Below, piece by piece: positions 43,914-52,328 of a DNA stretch of 64,000 nt. The notes beneath the pieces were generated by a model. That model saw nothing but the letters and a program-made list of their open reading frames with translations, was not told where the DNA came from and did not search any database. The number at the start of each line of letters is the position of its first letter. The first letter of the stretch is position 1. The position numbers and the translations under genes are program-made. The DNA lies in contig CAZGNV010000020.1 in the NCBI GenBank assembly GCA_964527835.1, forward strand, positions 1-64,000, in the 5' to 3' direction. This stretch comes from JAFDCJ01 sp964527835. Lineage in GTDB: Bacteria; Desulfobacterota; Desulfobacteria; Desulfobacterales; JAFDCJ01.

Positions 43914-44930
43914 TTAGGCAGTGGCCCTGACAATCGTTGTGCAGATGCTTCCGCTGCGCAGGGGTTTGCCCGCCGCTGAAAGCCGGCCCGAGAGGGGTGT
44001 TTCCCGGCCCCGAAAAATCGGGCAGAATTCATCGGGCTGATCAAAGCGTCCGCGCAATTTCCTGCGGGCGGCACAGCCGCCGCCGCAGTTTATGACATGA
44101 ATGCAGTCCCGGCAAAACGGCGGAATGTGGCGGGTGTGCTGAAACGGCGGCGAATCGAAAATGCCGGATTTTTTTGCAACCAGATCGTCGATCGTAAGAT
44201 CTGATTGGGGCCAGTAAACGCATCCTTTCAGCCTGCGATCGGGGGTGACGCGCATGCTGTGCCCCCCGCAGGGCGTGCCTTGCAAGCCGTTGAGTCCCAG
44301 AAAGGTGTTGACCAGCGGCTCGGTGACGGAAATGATTTCGCTGCAGGCGAACAAATCCGCAAAGGCCTGCCAGTACTGGTCAAAATCCGGCATGAACGCT
44401 TCGGTGTACATGGGCTGGTAGACATTGACCCGAAAGTCGGCGCCCAGCGATGCCGCCAGTCGGACAATTTTCCCCAGATCCCGGTAGTTTACGTTCATCA
44501 GCACCGCCAGGATCGACACCCGGATTCCCAGCCGCCGGCAGCGTTCGATACCGGCCATGACCGTTTGCCAGTTTCCCCGGCCGCGGAACTCGTCCTGGCG
44601 CTTTTGATCCGGAAAGTCGACCGAGAATTCAACGTCGCTGAAGTAGGTCAATTGTTCATCGGGGGTGATGGACAGGGTATAGCCGTTGGAGGCCAGGGTC
44701 ATTCGGATGTTGCGCCCATGCAGGTATTCAAGGACGTCAAAATAGTCGGGGTTCAAACCGTTTTCGCCGGTGCCGAACCCGATGGAGCCGATGTTGAGGT
44801 TTTCACATACCTTTTGGACGTCGGCCAGGGTCAGATTGGATATATGATCCTGGTCGCGATAGCAGTGGGCGCAGTTCAGGTTGCAGTCGCTGGTCAGTCC
44901 GATTCCCAGGGAAATTGCTTGTTCATTCAT
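43914..44930 (-). CDS. Radical SAM protein with SPASM-like C-terminus (2)
   Basis: 338-residue radical SAM enzyme with C16-x3-C20-x2-C23 (SDCNLNCAHC), then 'GFGTGENGLNPDY'. Auxiliary-cluster cysteines at the C-terminus: 'KGCVYWPQ', 'FCRDCIHVINCGGGC', 'EFCPI'. It is only distantly like its neighbour, so not a recent duplicate. Substrate unknown; the neighbourhood suggests sugar, lipid or peptide tailoring. About 80 bp separate it from the glycosyltransferase upstream, mostly a repeat element. Confidence 0.9.
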   Translation of the reverse strand: MNEQAISLGIGLTSDCNLNCAHCYRDQDHISNLTLADVQKVCENLNIGSIGFGTGENGLNPDYFDVLEYLHGRNIRMTLASNGYTLSITPDEQLTYFSDVEFSVDFPDQKRQDEFRGRGNWQTVMAGIERCRRLGIRVSILAVLMNVNYRDLGKIVRLAASLGADFRVNVYQPMYTEAFMPDFDQYWQAFADLFACSEIISVTEPLVNTFLGLNGLQGTPCGGHSMRVTPDRRLKGCVYWPQSDLTIDDLVAKKSGIFDSPPFQHTRHIPPFCRDCIHVINCGGGCAARRKLRGRFDQPDEFCPIFRGRETPLSGRLSAAGKPLRSGSICTTIVRATA

Positions 44931-44949
44931 GCCGGCGCACCTTTAATAT

Positions 44950-45005
44950 TGATGATTCCGTAAAGGGTTGATGGCGCTCAAAATTGACTTTTTACGATTG
45001 CGTCA
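44950..45005. repeat. Palindromic element, copy 7 (minimal)
   Basis: 56-bp copy: TGATGATTCCGTAAAG at left, GACTTTTTACGATTGCGTCA at right, with GTTGATGGCGCTCAAAAT between, as in copy 3. It ends 3 bp from the stop codon of the minus-strand glycosyltransferase. Confidence 0.82.
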
Positions 45006-45008
45006 ATT

Positions 45009-45689
45009 TTACTTTTTCCATAGATACTTCAGCGGCACCATAAACATGTAGTAGCTGGCCAGCAGGGTGCCCTTCAGGGTACCGGTGACCTTGGATTTGC
45101 CGATGCGCCGGCGGTAGCGGATCGGCACGCTTTGGATCCGCAGACCGCGGCGGGCCGCCTTGACCACCATTTCCACCGGCCAGCCATAGGTCATTTGCTC
45201 CATCTCAAGGTCCAACAGGGCCCGGCGGGTGATGGCGCGAAAAGAGCCGATATCCGTGATGGCCACCCCGTATAGCACTTTCAGCAGCAATACCACCAGC
45301 CGGTTGCCCAACTGCCCGTGCAGGGGCATGGCGCCTTTTTCAAGCCGCCCCCCGATGCGGCTGCCGATCACCAGGTCGGCCCGGTCCTCGGCCACCGGGC
45401 GCAGCACGGTCTGCAGCTGGGCCGGATCGTCGCTGCAATCCCCGTCCAGAAACACGATGATATCGGCATCACGGGCCTGCCGGGCTCCGGCCAGGCAGGC
45501 CGCCCCGTAGCCCCTGGGATGAGCCTGCACCACCCGGGCCCCGGCGGCCGCAGCCTGTCTGGCGGTACCATCGGTGGAACCGTTGTCAGCCACGATGATC
45601 TCATCGACACTTTCCCGGGGCACGGCGCTGACCACGGCGGCGATGGCCTGCTCCTCGTTTAAAGCCGGTATGACGACTGCGGTTTTCAT
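45009..45689 (-). CDS. Family 2 glycosyltransferase (polyprenyl-phosphate sugar transferase-like)
   Basis: 226-residue GT2 enzyme: 'KTAVVIPALNEEQAIAAVV', 'VADNGSTDGTA', 'FLDGDCSDDP' (DXD-type) and 'VPIRYRRRIGKSKVTGT'. It resembles dolichol-phosphate mannosyltransferase/UDP-glucose-lipid transferases lacking membrane domains, with a hydrophobic C-terminal patch. The start at 45689 overlaps the upstream membrane glycosyltransferase stop (ATGA). It may charge a lipid carrier used by that integral membrane enzyme, by analogy with Dpm/GT-C pairs. Confidence 0.88.
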   Translation of the reverse strand: MKTAVVIPALNEEQAIAAVVSAVPRESVDEIIVADNGSTDGTARQAAAAGARVVQAHPRGYGAACLAGARQARDADIIVFLDGDCSDDPAQLQTVLRPVAEDRADLVIGSRIGGRLEKGAMPLHGQLGNRLVVLLLKVLYGVAITDIGSFRAITRRALLDLEMEQMTYGWPVEMVVKAARRGLRIQSVPIRYRRRIGKSKVTGTLKGTLLASYYMFMVPLKYLWKK

Positions 45690-47098
45690 TTTATCACCCC
45701 GGTCGGCGGCCGGCTTTTGCTCTTGCCGGCAAACCCGGCCAACCGGGCGGTGCCGGCATAGCGGCCCATAATCCAGCCGCCGGCAAGCAGCGCGAACAGG
45801 GGCAGGTATTCGACCGCCAGCACCCACGGGGGCATGCTTCCTGAAGGCGACGCGTATTTCAGGTAAGACAGGGTGACGGCGCAGGAAAAAAACAGCCAGC
45901 CGGCCGCCGGGTAAAAGCTTAAAAAGGGAATGATCAAAATCACGTACCAGGGGTGAAGCGCTGCGGGCATCAGCACCAGCAGCAACCCCGTCAGAACGTA
46001 AGCATTGTGAATGACCTGTCCATTTTGTTTGTTTTTGAAAAAGACAACCAGTCCGGCTGCCAGCAGCACCAGCAGCATCAGTTGCGAAAGCCGGTAGTAA
46101 TCCAGGCCTGGCACCAGGGCCATGAGCAGGTATTTGATGCCCAGATTGAAGCTTTCATAAGGATTTTGCAAGTATACCGGCAGAAAACCGGCAAGTCTTC
46201 TGCCGGCGGCCACATAAGGGACATAGAGCAGCCCGAAGGCCGCACTGAAAGTCAGCAGCCCTTTTAGCCGTTCGCCGCGATTCAGCAGGGCTGCCAGCAG
46301 CAGGGCAGGGTACAGTTTAACCGCACTGGCCAGCGCCAGTAGGATTACCCCGGGCAGTTTTCGCTTCCGGGAATGCAGATAAAAGGCGGCGGTTACCAGA
46401 AAAACGGTCAGTCCCTCCAGGTGACCGCTGTAGGCAATTTCAAATATTACCAGCGGATTCCAGGCATAGACAATCACCCGTGCCGGCGCAAACCCGTAAG
46501 CCCGCAGCAGGGCTGCCAGCAGCAGAAGGGTCAGGACATCGAACAACACCATCACCGCCTTATGGCCGACCACCCGGTCGCCCGCCACCCCGTAAAAAAT
46601 CCGGAAAAATACCTGGGCCCCGGCAGGATAGATGGTGGGATGGTTTTTGCGGTTGATGCTCGGGTAGATGCGATCATCGCGCAGGCTTTTCAAAGCTTCG
46701 CTGTCCGGCGGATACCGATAGGGGTTGATGCCCTGCTGCTGGACCCGTCCGTCCCAGATATAGCGGTACATGTCCTTTGAAAGCAGGTCCGGCTCGAGGG
46801 GAACCAGGCACAGCCGGAACGCCACGGCTGCCACCAGGATTGTGCCCACCACAGTGCCGGCTGTGCTGGCACCAATTTTCAAAACCACCCCGACCGCAAT
46901 CAGGTACAGCAGTCCCAGCAGTAGAAACAAAATCACATAGCCCTGGATGCCGTTGTTGCCCCCGATGGCGGGAAACATCCGCAACAGCCTGAAGTTGAGC
47001 AGGTAAAGTCCGCAAGAGACCACCGCCAATGCGGCCAGTGTGCCGTAAAGGACCGGCTGCCGGTGGCGGGTCGACCCGTCAGGATGCGGGTTTGCCAT
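45686..47098 (-). CDS. Integral-membrane GT-C glycosyltransferase (GT87/mannosyltransferase-like)
   Basis: About 470 residues with 11-12 hydrophobic segments. Signature stretches: 'DMYRYIWDGRVQQQGINPYR', 'YPAGAQVFFRIFYG' and 'YAWNPLVIFEIAYSGHLEGL'. These are typical of GT-C enzymes using polyprenyl-phosphate sugars on the periplasmic face. The start is uncertain (ATG at 47098, 47104 or further out at 47128); each overlaps the upstream gene's end. Coupled to the DPM-like gene downstream, a plausible donor supplier. Confidence 0.82.
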   Translation of the reverse strand: MANPHPDGSTRHRQPVLYGTLAALAVVSCGLYLLNFRLLRMFPAIGGNNGIQGYVILFLLLGLLYLIAVGVVLKIGASTAGTVVGTILVAAVAFRLCLVPLEPDLLSKDMYRYIWDGRVQQQGINPYRYPPDSEALKSLRDDRIYPSINRKNHPTIYPAGAQVFFRIFYGVAGDRVVGHKAVMVLFDVLTLLLLAALLRAYGFAPARVIVYAWNPLVIFEIAYSGHLEGLTVFLVTAAFYLHSRKRKLPGVILLALASAVKLYPALLLAALLNRGERLKGLLTFSAAFGLLYVPYVAAGRRLAGFLPVYLQNPYESFNLGIKYLLMALVPGLDYYRLSQLMLLVLLAAGLVVFFKNKQNGQVIHNAYVLTGLLLVLMPAALHPWYVILIIPFLSFYPAAGWLFFSCAVTLSYLKYASPSGSMPPWVLAVEYLPLFALLAGGWIMGRYAGTARLAGFAGKSKSRPPTGVIK

Positions 47099-48575
47099 AC
47101 CCATGGCGCACGGAGAGAAAAAATACATAAAAGAATCCGGCGGTATAAATCAACAGAAAAGGGCTGACCAGGTATTTGCTGAAAAAAAGAAACAGCAGCA
47201 GACCCGCCAGCGAATAAAGCCCCATGATAAATTCGATAACGGAGACGGCATTTAACGGAATGCCATAGCGTTTGTCCTGCCAGCGCTCACCGCGTTTTTT
47301 AATTCCGTACTTCGGTGTGCGGATGAAACCGCTTTTGATGTTCAGCAGCGCTTCCAGCACGGCCCGGGTATTGTTGACGGCGATTCCGGTGCCCAGGCAC
47401 ATCAGGAAGGGAAGAAACTTGATGCGCCTTTTCCAGTCGCGATATAACATTTTCTGTGAAAACAGGTACATCGAAGACGGCCCGCAGGTGGCCAGGCACA
47501 GCAGGGTAAATACCAGGATCGGATAGGCCAGCTGGCTGAAGAACCACTGGCTGTAAAGCATCGGGATGGACATCAGTACCACCAGCAGCATCATGGGGTG
47601 CACCATGTAATGGGTCAGGTGCAAAAAGGCCTGGATTTTAATCATCAGCGAAACATCGGATTTGAAAAGCTTGCCGAGATTTTTTTTGGCGGTTTGAATC
47701 GATCCCTTGGCCCAGCGGTGCTGCTGGGATTTAAAGGCGGTGATGGTCACCGGCACCTCGGCGGGGCAGACCACCTCCGGCGCAAAATGCAGGCGCCAGC
47801 CCTTGAGCTGGGCGCGGTAGCTCAGGTCCAGGTCCTCGGTCAGGGTGTCGGCCTGCCAGCCGCCGGCATCTTCAATGGCTTGCTTGCGCCAGATACCTGC
47901 GGTGCCGTTGAAATTCATGAAAAAGCCGCTCCAGGCCCGCGACGCCTGCTCGACGCCGAAATGTCCGTCAATGCCCATGGACTGGGCCCGGGTCAGCATT
48001 GAATAATCATCGTTGATATGCCCCCAGCGGGTTTGCAGCATGCCGATGCCCGGGTCTGCAAAATAGGGCACGGTTTCCTTTAAAAAATTGCGCTGCGGAA
48101 CAAAGTCGGCATCAAAGATGGCCACCAGTTCCCCGCGGGCCGTTTTGAGGCCTTGGCGCAAAGCGCCGGCTTTAAAGCCGGCGCGCACCCTGCGATGGAT
48201 ATATACCACGTTCACCCCGCAGGCCGTCATTTCTCTTGCCAGGGCTTTGGCAATGTCCGTGCTGTCATCGGTGGAGTCATCCAGAATCTGGATTTCCAGC
48301 AGTTGCGGCGGGTAGTCCAGCCGGCAGACCGATCGGATCAGCCGCTGCAGCACGTAGCGTTCATTGAATACCGGAAGCTGGACGGTCACCCGGGGCCAGT
48401 CTTTTTCAGGCCATTGGCGGTAAAAGCGCTCTTTGATCTGCCCATGGCGCAGGGCCACCCGCTGGCGGTTGCGGCCATAAAAGAACATCAGGACATAGCA
48501 ATTCATGCCGTAGGTAAAAAGCGCCACCAGGGCAAACAGGTAAATGCCCAGCCACACGTATTGCAGATAAGCCAT
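47079..48575 (-). CDS. Cellulose synthase-like membrane glycosyltransferase
   Basis: 498-residue processive-type GT2: N-terminal membrane segment, 'VQLPVFNERYVLQRLI', 'LDDSTDDST', 'IFDADFVP' (DXD), 'LTEDLDLSYR' (catalytic Asp) and 'QQHRWAKGS' (QxxRW), then four C-terminal membrane segments. Related enzymes make glucomannan-like polymers or glycolipids (ceramide glucosyltransferase/CslA relatives). GGAG precedes ATG 48575. First gene of the minus-strand glycosyl/radical SAM series. Confidence 0.92.
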   Translation of the reverse strand: MAYLQYVWLGIYLFALVALFTYGMNCYVLMFFYGRNRQRVALRHGQIKERFYRQWPEKDWPRVTVQLPVFNERYVLQRLIRSVCRLDYPPQLLEIQILDDSTDDSTDIAKALAREMTACGVNVVYIHRRVRAGFKAGALRQGLKTARGELVAIFDADFVPQRNFLKETVPYFADPGIGMLQTRWGHINDDYSMLTRAQSMGIDGHFGVEQASRAWSGFFMNFNGTAGIWRKQAIEDAGGWQADTLTEDLDLSYRAQLKGWRLHFAPEVVCPAEVPVTITAFKSQQHRWAKGSIQTAKKNLGKLFKSDVSLMIKIQAFLHLTHYMVHPMMLLVVLMSIPMLYSQWFFSQLAYPILVFTLLCLATCGPSSMYLFSQKMLYRDWKRRIKFLPFLMCLGTGIAVNNTRAVLEALLNIKSGFIRTPKYGIKKRGERWQDKRYGIPLNAVSVIEFIMGLYSLAGLLLFLFFSKYLVSPFLLIYTAGFFYVFFLSVRHGYGKPAS

Positions 48576-48899
48576 GATGACTCCAGCTGGAAGGTTGCAC
48601 CAGCGGTTGACGGAAGGCAGACTTATTCTGCCGCTGGTCATCAGTCTGTCGAAAATAACAAAACTTACATTTAACGGTCCCGTAAAAAGTTATTTTCGAG
48701 CGACATCAACCCTTTTCGGAAAAAGAGCTGTGAAGGGTTGCGCGTTAAAAATCCCAAGCTGTTTGAGGAGCTGGCGACGAGTCCTTGGGATTTAGCGAAA
48801 CCCTGAACAGCTCCCGAAAAGGCTTGCGGAGCGAGAAAATCGACTTTTTACGATTTCATCACATTTAACGGTCCCGTAAAAGTTATTTTCGAGCGCCGC
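48576..48899. repeat. Palindromic element copy 8 (full) plus adjacent partial copy
   Basis: This 324-bp gap is mainly repeat. 48672-48861 is a full 190-bp element (TAACGGTCCCGTAAAAAGTT to CTTTTTACGATTTCATCA) with inner stem ATCCCAAG/CTTGGGAT and the conserved loop, carrying two changes (CTGGCG, GAGTC). 48862-48899 directly repeats its first ~38 bases and stops 1 bp before the methyltransferase stop codon. The remaining 48576-48671 holds the leader and promoter of the glycosyltransferase; nothing else seen. Confidence 0.88.
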
Positions 48900-49652
48900 C
48901 TAAACTGTGCCAGACCGGTCAGTGTGCGGTTTGCGGGCCACAATGGTGACCATGGCTTTTTGGTCCTCATGGGCCTCGATCCTGAAGCCGGTCTGCTTTA
49001 GACATTGCTCGGTCCAGCGGGGGCAGAGCCGCAGTTTACGGAAAAAACTTTTTTTCAGGGTCCACTGGCCGGCATTTTTTTCATAAACGATGTCATGGAC
49101 ACGAACGGACTCTTTTTCGTATTCGAGAAAACAGGTGAAAATTCTTTTTGAATCGCTTCTGACCGGAATAAAACGCTGCAACCCTTTTAATTCCTGGGTG
49201 AAATCGCGAAAGTTGAGAATCAGCCGGCCATTGCCGTCCAACGCCTGGAAGGACTGGCCGATCATTTTTGCGACCTGCTTGAAAGAGTCCAGGTGCGTCA
49301 GGGTGTCCCCCATGCAGACAATCAGCTCGACGGTGGGCGGCGCATGGGTCCTGAAGTTGAGCAGGTCGTCCTCAACGGCAACAATGGGCAGGCGACCGGC
49401 TTTTTGTTTCAGCTGGGCCAGCAGGCTCCGGTTCATATCAACGGCAATCACGCTGAAGCCGGATTCGGCCAGGGGGATGGACTGAAAACCGCAGCCGGCG
49501 CCCAGGTCAACCGCCACGGCTGCACCCTGTGGCTTTACACCGTGGGTCTGAAAAAAAGCCCGGCCATCAGCAATTTTGGCATCCCAGCCGCCCGCCATCC
49601 ACAAATAGCGGGAAGCCAGCAGTTGATCGTAGTGTTGCCTGACGCTGGCCAT
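48900..49652 (-). CDS. Class I SAM-dependent methyltransferase
   Basis: 250-residue Rossmann-fold methyltransferase. SAM motif I is VDLGAGCGFQSIPL (about residue 47), motif II acidic residue in 'VIAVDMNRSLL', then 'ELIVCMGDTLTHL'. Substrate unknown. It reads on the same strand as the glycosyltransferase series but is separated from it by the repeat block. The C-terminus ends inside the repeat boundary (stop TAG at 48900). Confidence 0.88.
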   Translation of the reverse strand: MASVRQHYDQLLASRYLWMAGGWDAKIADGRAFFQTHGVKPQGAAVAVDLGAGCGFQSIPLAESGFSVIAVDMNRSLLAQLKQKAGRLPIVAVEDDLLNFRTHAPPTVELIVCMGDTLTHLDSFKQVAKMIGQSFQALDGNGRLILNFRDFTQELKGLQRFIPVRSDSKRIFTCFLEYEKESVRVHDIVYEKNAGQWTLKKSFFRKLRLCPRWTEQCLKQTGFRIEAHEDQKAMVTIVARKPHTDRSGTV

Positions 49653-49832
49653 CGGCGGTGAGGGTCCCTATCCTGGTGGTGCCGGGTTTTATGCTTTGCG
49701 GCTCACTTGAACGCAGAGGAACCGGGAAAATCATGGGAGGGGATGTTTTCGCAAACCGGGCAACCGAAAAGATGGATGGTGCCCGGCAGGGGGTAAAACC
49801 CGCGGCTTCGGACACCATATTGTTTGAACATT

Positions 49833-50045
49833 TTACTCGGAGACGTATTTGAATGAGAGGCTCACCCGGGCGCGAAAAGCGGTGACTTTTCCATTTTCAA
49901 CTTTCATGTCCAGCTTTTCGATTTCGGCCACCCGTAAATCCCTGAGGGATTTGGATGCGGTTTCCACCGCGTTTTTGGCGGCTTCTTCCCAGGAAGTGTC
50001 ACTGCTTCCCACCAATCGAATCACTTTGTAAACACTGTCAGCCAT
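49833..50045 (-). CDS. Dodecin-like flavin-binding protein
   Basis: 70-residue dodecin: 'VYKVIRLVGSSDTSWEEAAK ' begins the fold, then 'ASKSLRDLRVAEIEKLD' and 'VTAFRARVSLSFKYV'. Dodecins assemble into dodecamers that store FMN, riboflavin or CoA derivatives in the cytoplasm. ATG at 50045 follows GGGG and gives the family length; an upstream extension to 50129 is not expected to be used. Monocistronic. Confidence 0.93.
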   Translation of the reverse strand: MADSVYKVIRLVGSSDTSWEEAAKNAVETASKSLRDLRVAEIEKLDMKVENGKVTAFRARVSLSFKYVSE

Positions 50046-50385
50046 TTTGACCCCCTTTCGCCTGCGCCATAGATTTATGGCAATTCGGTTTTTACTTGTG
50101 GCGGTGGTTGCCGCAGGTTCCGGCACCACCGGCCGCCCCTTTTGTCTGTCGCGGACCCTGCCGGTTGCGGCAGGCCTCCCCGTGCACAGCGCCAGTCCGG
50201 GGAGGTATTATCACAACCTAAACAATGCGTCTGCCAAAGTCAAGCCTGAAAAAGAAAACCCTGCCCGCTGCCGCCGCTGGGATTCAATCGATTACGTACA
50301 GCCTGGCACTGGGTTTTATTTTGCTTGATTATAGAGTAACTTGCCGGTATATAAAATAGTTTATAGCAAAAAGAGGGGACGCGGA
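50046..50385. other. Intergenic region between divergent dodecin and alpha/alpha-toroid genes
   Basis: No supported gene. It contains a hairpin CCTCCCCG (50175-50182)/CGGGGAGG (50198-50205) with a 15-nt loop, and a candidate promoter at 50325-50353. A 93-codon open frame across it has no family resemblance. Confidence 0.6.
50325..50353 (+). promoter_or_regulatory. Candidate promoter for the alpha/alpha-toroid gene
   Basis: TTGATT (50325-50330), 17-bp spacer, TATATA (50348-50353) followed by AAAT; 33 bp before the ATG at 50386. Confidence 0.42.
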
Positions 50386-51423
50386 ATGAAATTTGAGGCT
50401 TCGACAAGCAGACCGGCAGCGCATGTTTCCATCAGTATCGACGGGATTTGCAGCGTGATTGCGCAAACCCAGTTGCCCAGTGGGGAAATTCCCTGGTGTG
50501 AAGGGCAAAAGACCGATCCCTGGGATCATGTCGAGGCGGCCATGGGATTGAGCATCGGTGGCCACCTGGATCAGGCCCGCAAGGCGTTTGAATGGCTAGC
50601 CCGCATGCAACTTGAAGACGGCAGTTGGTATGCGGCCTACATGCAAGGCGAGCCTGCAGATAAAACCCGGGATGCCAACATGTGCTCGTACATTGCGGTG
50701 GGCCTGTTTCACTATTACCTGGTGACGGGGGATGTCGCTTTTTTAGAGCGGATGTGGCAAACAATGGCCGCGGCCATTGATTTTGCTCTTAGCCTGCAGT
50801 CCAGCGAAGGTGAGATTCACTGGGCCATCAGTCCGGAAGGCCGCCTTGACCCCATGGCCCTGCTGACGGGGTCGAGCTCCATTTACATGAGTGTGAAATG
50901 CGCCCTGGCCATTGCCCGGATTATCGGGCAGCCCGCATCCGGCTGGCAGCACGCCTGGGCCAGGCTGGGAGACGCCATCCGCAACAAACCCCATCTGTTC
51001 AATATCGCCAAATCGCGTTTTTCCATGGACTGGTTTTATCCCATTCTCTGCGGGGCTGTGACCGGAGCCGAGGCCCACCGGCGGGTGGAAAAGTACTGGA
51101 AAAAGTATGTCATCGAAGCACGCGGGGTGCGCTGCGTTTTTGACGAACCATGGGTGACCATCGCAGAGACCTCGGAGCTGTCACTGGCCCTGGCGGCCAT
51201 GGGAAACCTGCAGTTGGCCAAAATCGTTTTCAGCTGGATCAGTGACTGCACCTATGAGGACGGCTCCTACTGGTGCGGATTTACCTGTCCGGATATTATC
51301 ATCTGGCCGGAGGAAAAAATCACCTGGACCAATGCCGTGGCCCTCATGGCGGCCGATGCCATTTACAGCCTGACCCCGGCAGGGCAGATCTACAGCCACC
51401 GGTTCTGGGAGTCTTTTGCCTAG
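50386..51423 (+). CDS. Alpha/alpha-toroid (prenyltransferase/terpene-cyclase-like) protein
   Basis: 345-residue soluble protein with repeated helix pairs and Gly/Trp-rich turns: 'LPSGEIPWCEGQKTDPWDHV', 'MQLEDGSWYAAYMQG', 'LQSSEGEIHWAIS', 'YEDGSYWCGFTCPD'. These resemble the alpha/alpha-barrel repeats of prenyltransferases and squalene/hopene cyclases, or six-hairpin glycosidases, but no DXDD cyclase motif is obvious. GGGGACGCGG precedes the ATG. A catalytic role is not established. Followed 37 bp later by an acyltransferase. Confidence 0.72.
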   Translation: MKFEASTSRPAAHVSISIDGICSVIAQTQLPSGEIPWCEGQKTDPWDHVEAAMGLSIGGHLDQARKAFEWLARMQLEDGSWYAAYMQGEPADKTRDANMCSYIAVGLFHYYLVTGDVAFLERMWQTMAAAIDFALSLQSSEGEIHWAISPEGRLDPMALLTGSSSIYMSVKCALAIARIIGQPASGWQHAWARLGDAIRNKPHLFNIAKSRFSMDWFYPILCGAVTGAEAHRRVEKYWKKYVIEARGVRCVFDEPWVTIAETSELSLALAAMGNLQLAKIVFSWISDCTYEDGSYWCGFTCPDIIIWPEEKITWTNAVALMAADAIYSLTPAGQIYSHRFWESFA

Positions 51424-51460
51424 ATTGGAGCAGTGATGGCCGTGGGGCCCAAAGGAATCA

Positions 51461-52183
51461 TTGTTGCGCAGAGACCACCGCCCATACTTCATCAAGAAGG
51501 CTTATCTGAAGATCCAGCAATTTTACGTCAACCACTTCCTGCGGCCCCAGCTGGAGCACCTCGGTGCAAATTTTACCTTTATGCGACCCTGGTATGTGGA
51601 GCTTTTCGGCACTCCCATTGAGATCGGGACTTGCGTCAACGTGGTGGCTTCACCCGACCGCCGGGTCCGGCTGGCCATCTGGTCGGAGCAGACAGGACGG
51701 GGGCGCATCCGCATCGGCGACTACTGCCTGATATGCCCGGGGGTCAGAATCGGCGCCGCCCATGCGATTACCATCGGGGACAACTGCATGATCGCCAGCA
51801 ATGCCTACATCACCGACTGCGACTGGCATGATATATACAACCGCATTACCATGGGTCGAACCGAGCCGGTTGAAATTAATGATAATGTCTGGATCGCCGA
51901 CAGCGCCATCATCTGCAAGGGAGTGACCATCGGAGAAAACAGCATCATCGGCGCCGGGGCGGTGGTGGTGGACAGCATCCCGGCCAACTGTGTGGCGGCC
52001 GGCAACCCGGCCCGGGTCGTCAAACAGCTGGATGCCGAAGAACCGTTTACGACCCGGGCGCAGTTTTTCTCCGATCCCCGGGGGCTCGACCGCGCTTTTG
52101 ATCAAACCGACAGGGAGCTTTTGCGCGGCAACACACTGCTGCACTGGCTGAGGTATCTTTGCTTTCCGAAAAAAGGCGACTAG
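51461..52183 (+). CDS. Hexapeptide-repeat (LbH) acyltransferase
   Basis: 240-residue left-handed beta-helix acyltransferase. Hexapeptide repeats run from about residue 80 ('RIRIGDYCLICPGVRIG', 'ITIGDNCMIASNAYI') to 'IIGAGAVVVDSIPANCVAAG', ending in the usual 'NPARVVKQL'. A 'DCDWHDIYNR' insertion carries the probable catalytic His. The start is TTG at 51461 with AAAGGA upstream. Likely O- or N-acetylates a sugar or glycan; cotranscribed with the toroid gene. Confidence 0.87.
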   Translation: MLRRDHRPYFIKKAYLKIQQFYVNHFLRPQLEHLGANFTFMRPWYVELFGTPIEIGTCVNVVASPDRRVRLAIWSEQTGRGRIRIGDYCLICPGVRIGAAHAITIGDNCMIASNAYITDCDWHDIYNRITMGRTEPVEINDNVWIADSAIICKGVTIGENSIIGAGAVVVDSIPANCVAAGNPARVVKQLDAEEPFTTRAQFFSDPRGLDRAFDQTDRELLRGNTLLHWLRYLCFPKKGD

Positions 52184-52217
52184 CTGCCGTCAAGTTGCCA
52201 ATGGCTTGTCTCTCACA

Positions 52218-52246
52218 TTGACAATGGGATTCGGTCGGGTTATTGA
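52218..52246 (+). promoter_or_regulatory. Candidate promoter for the outer-membrane protein gene
   Basis: Perfect TTGACA (52218-52223), 17-bp spacer and TATTGA (52241-52246, 3 of 6 matches), 83 bp before the start at 52329. Confidence 0.4.
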
Positions 52247-52328
52247 AATTGATCTGAAATTAAGGGCAAAGGCGGTTTTCTCGAGTTTTATTGTCGTACT
52301 TTTGAGCGGATGACTTGAGGGGGGGCAA

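Noticed and set aside
50047..50328. 93-codon open frame between dodecin and the toroid gene
   Set aside because: No ribosome-binding site, no recognisable motif, and it spans a hairpin and promoter region.
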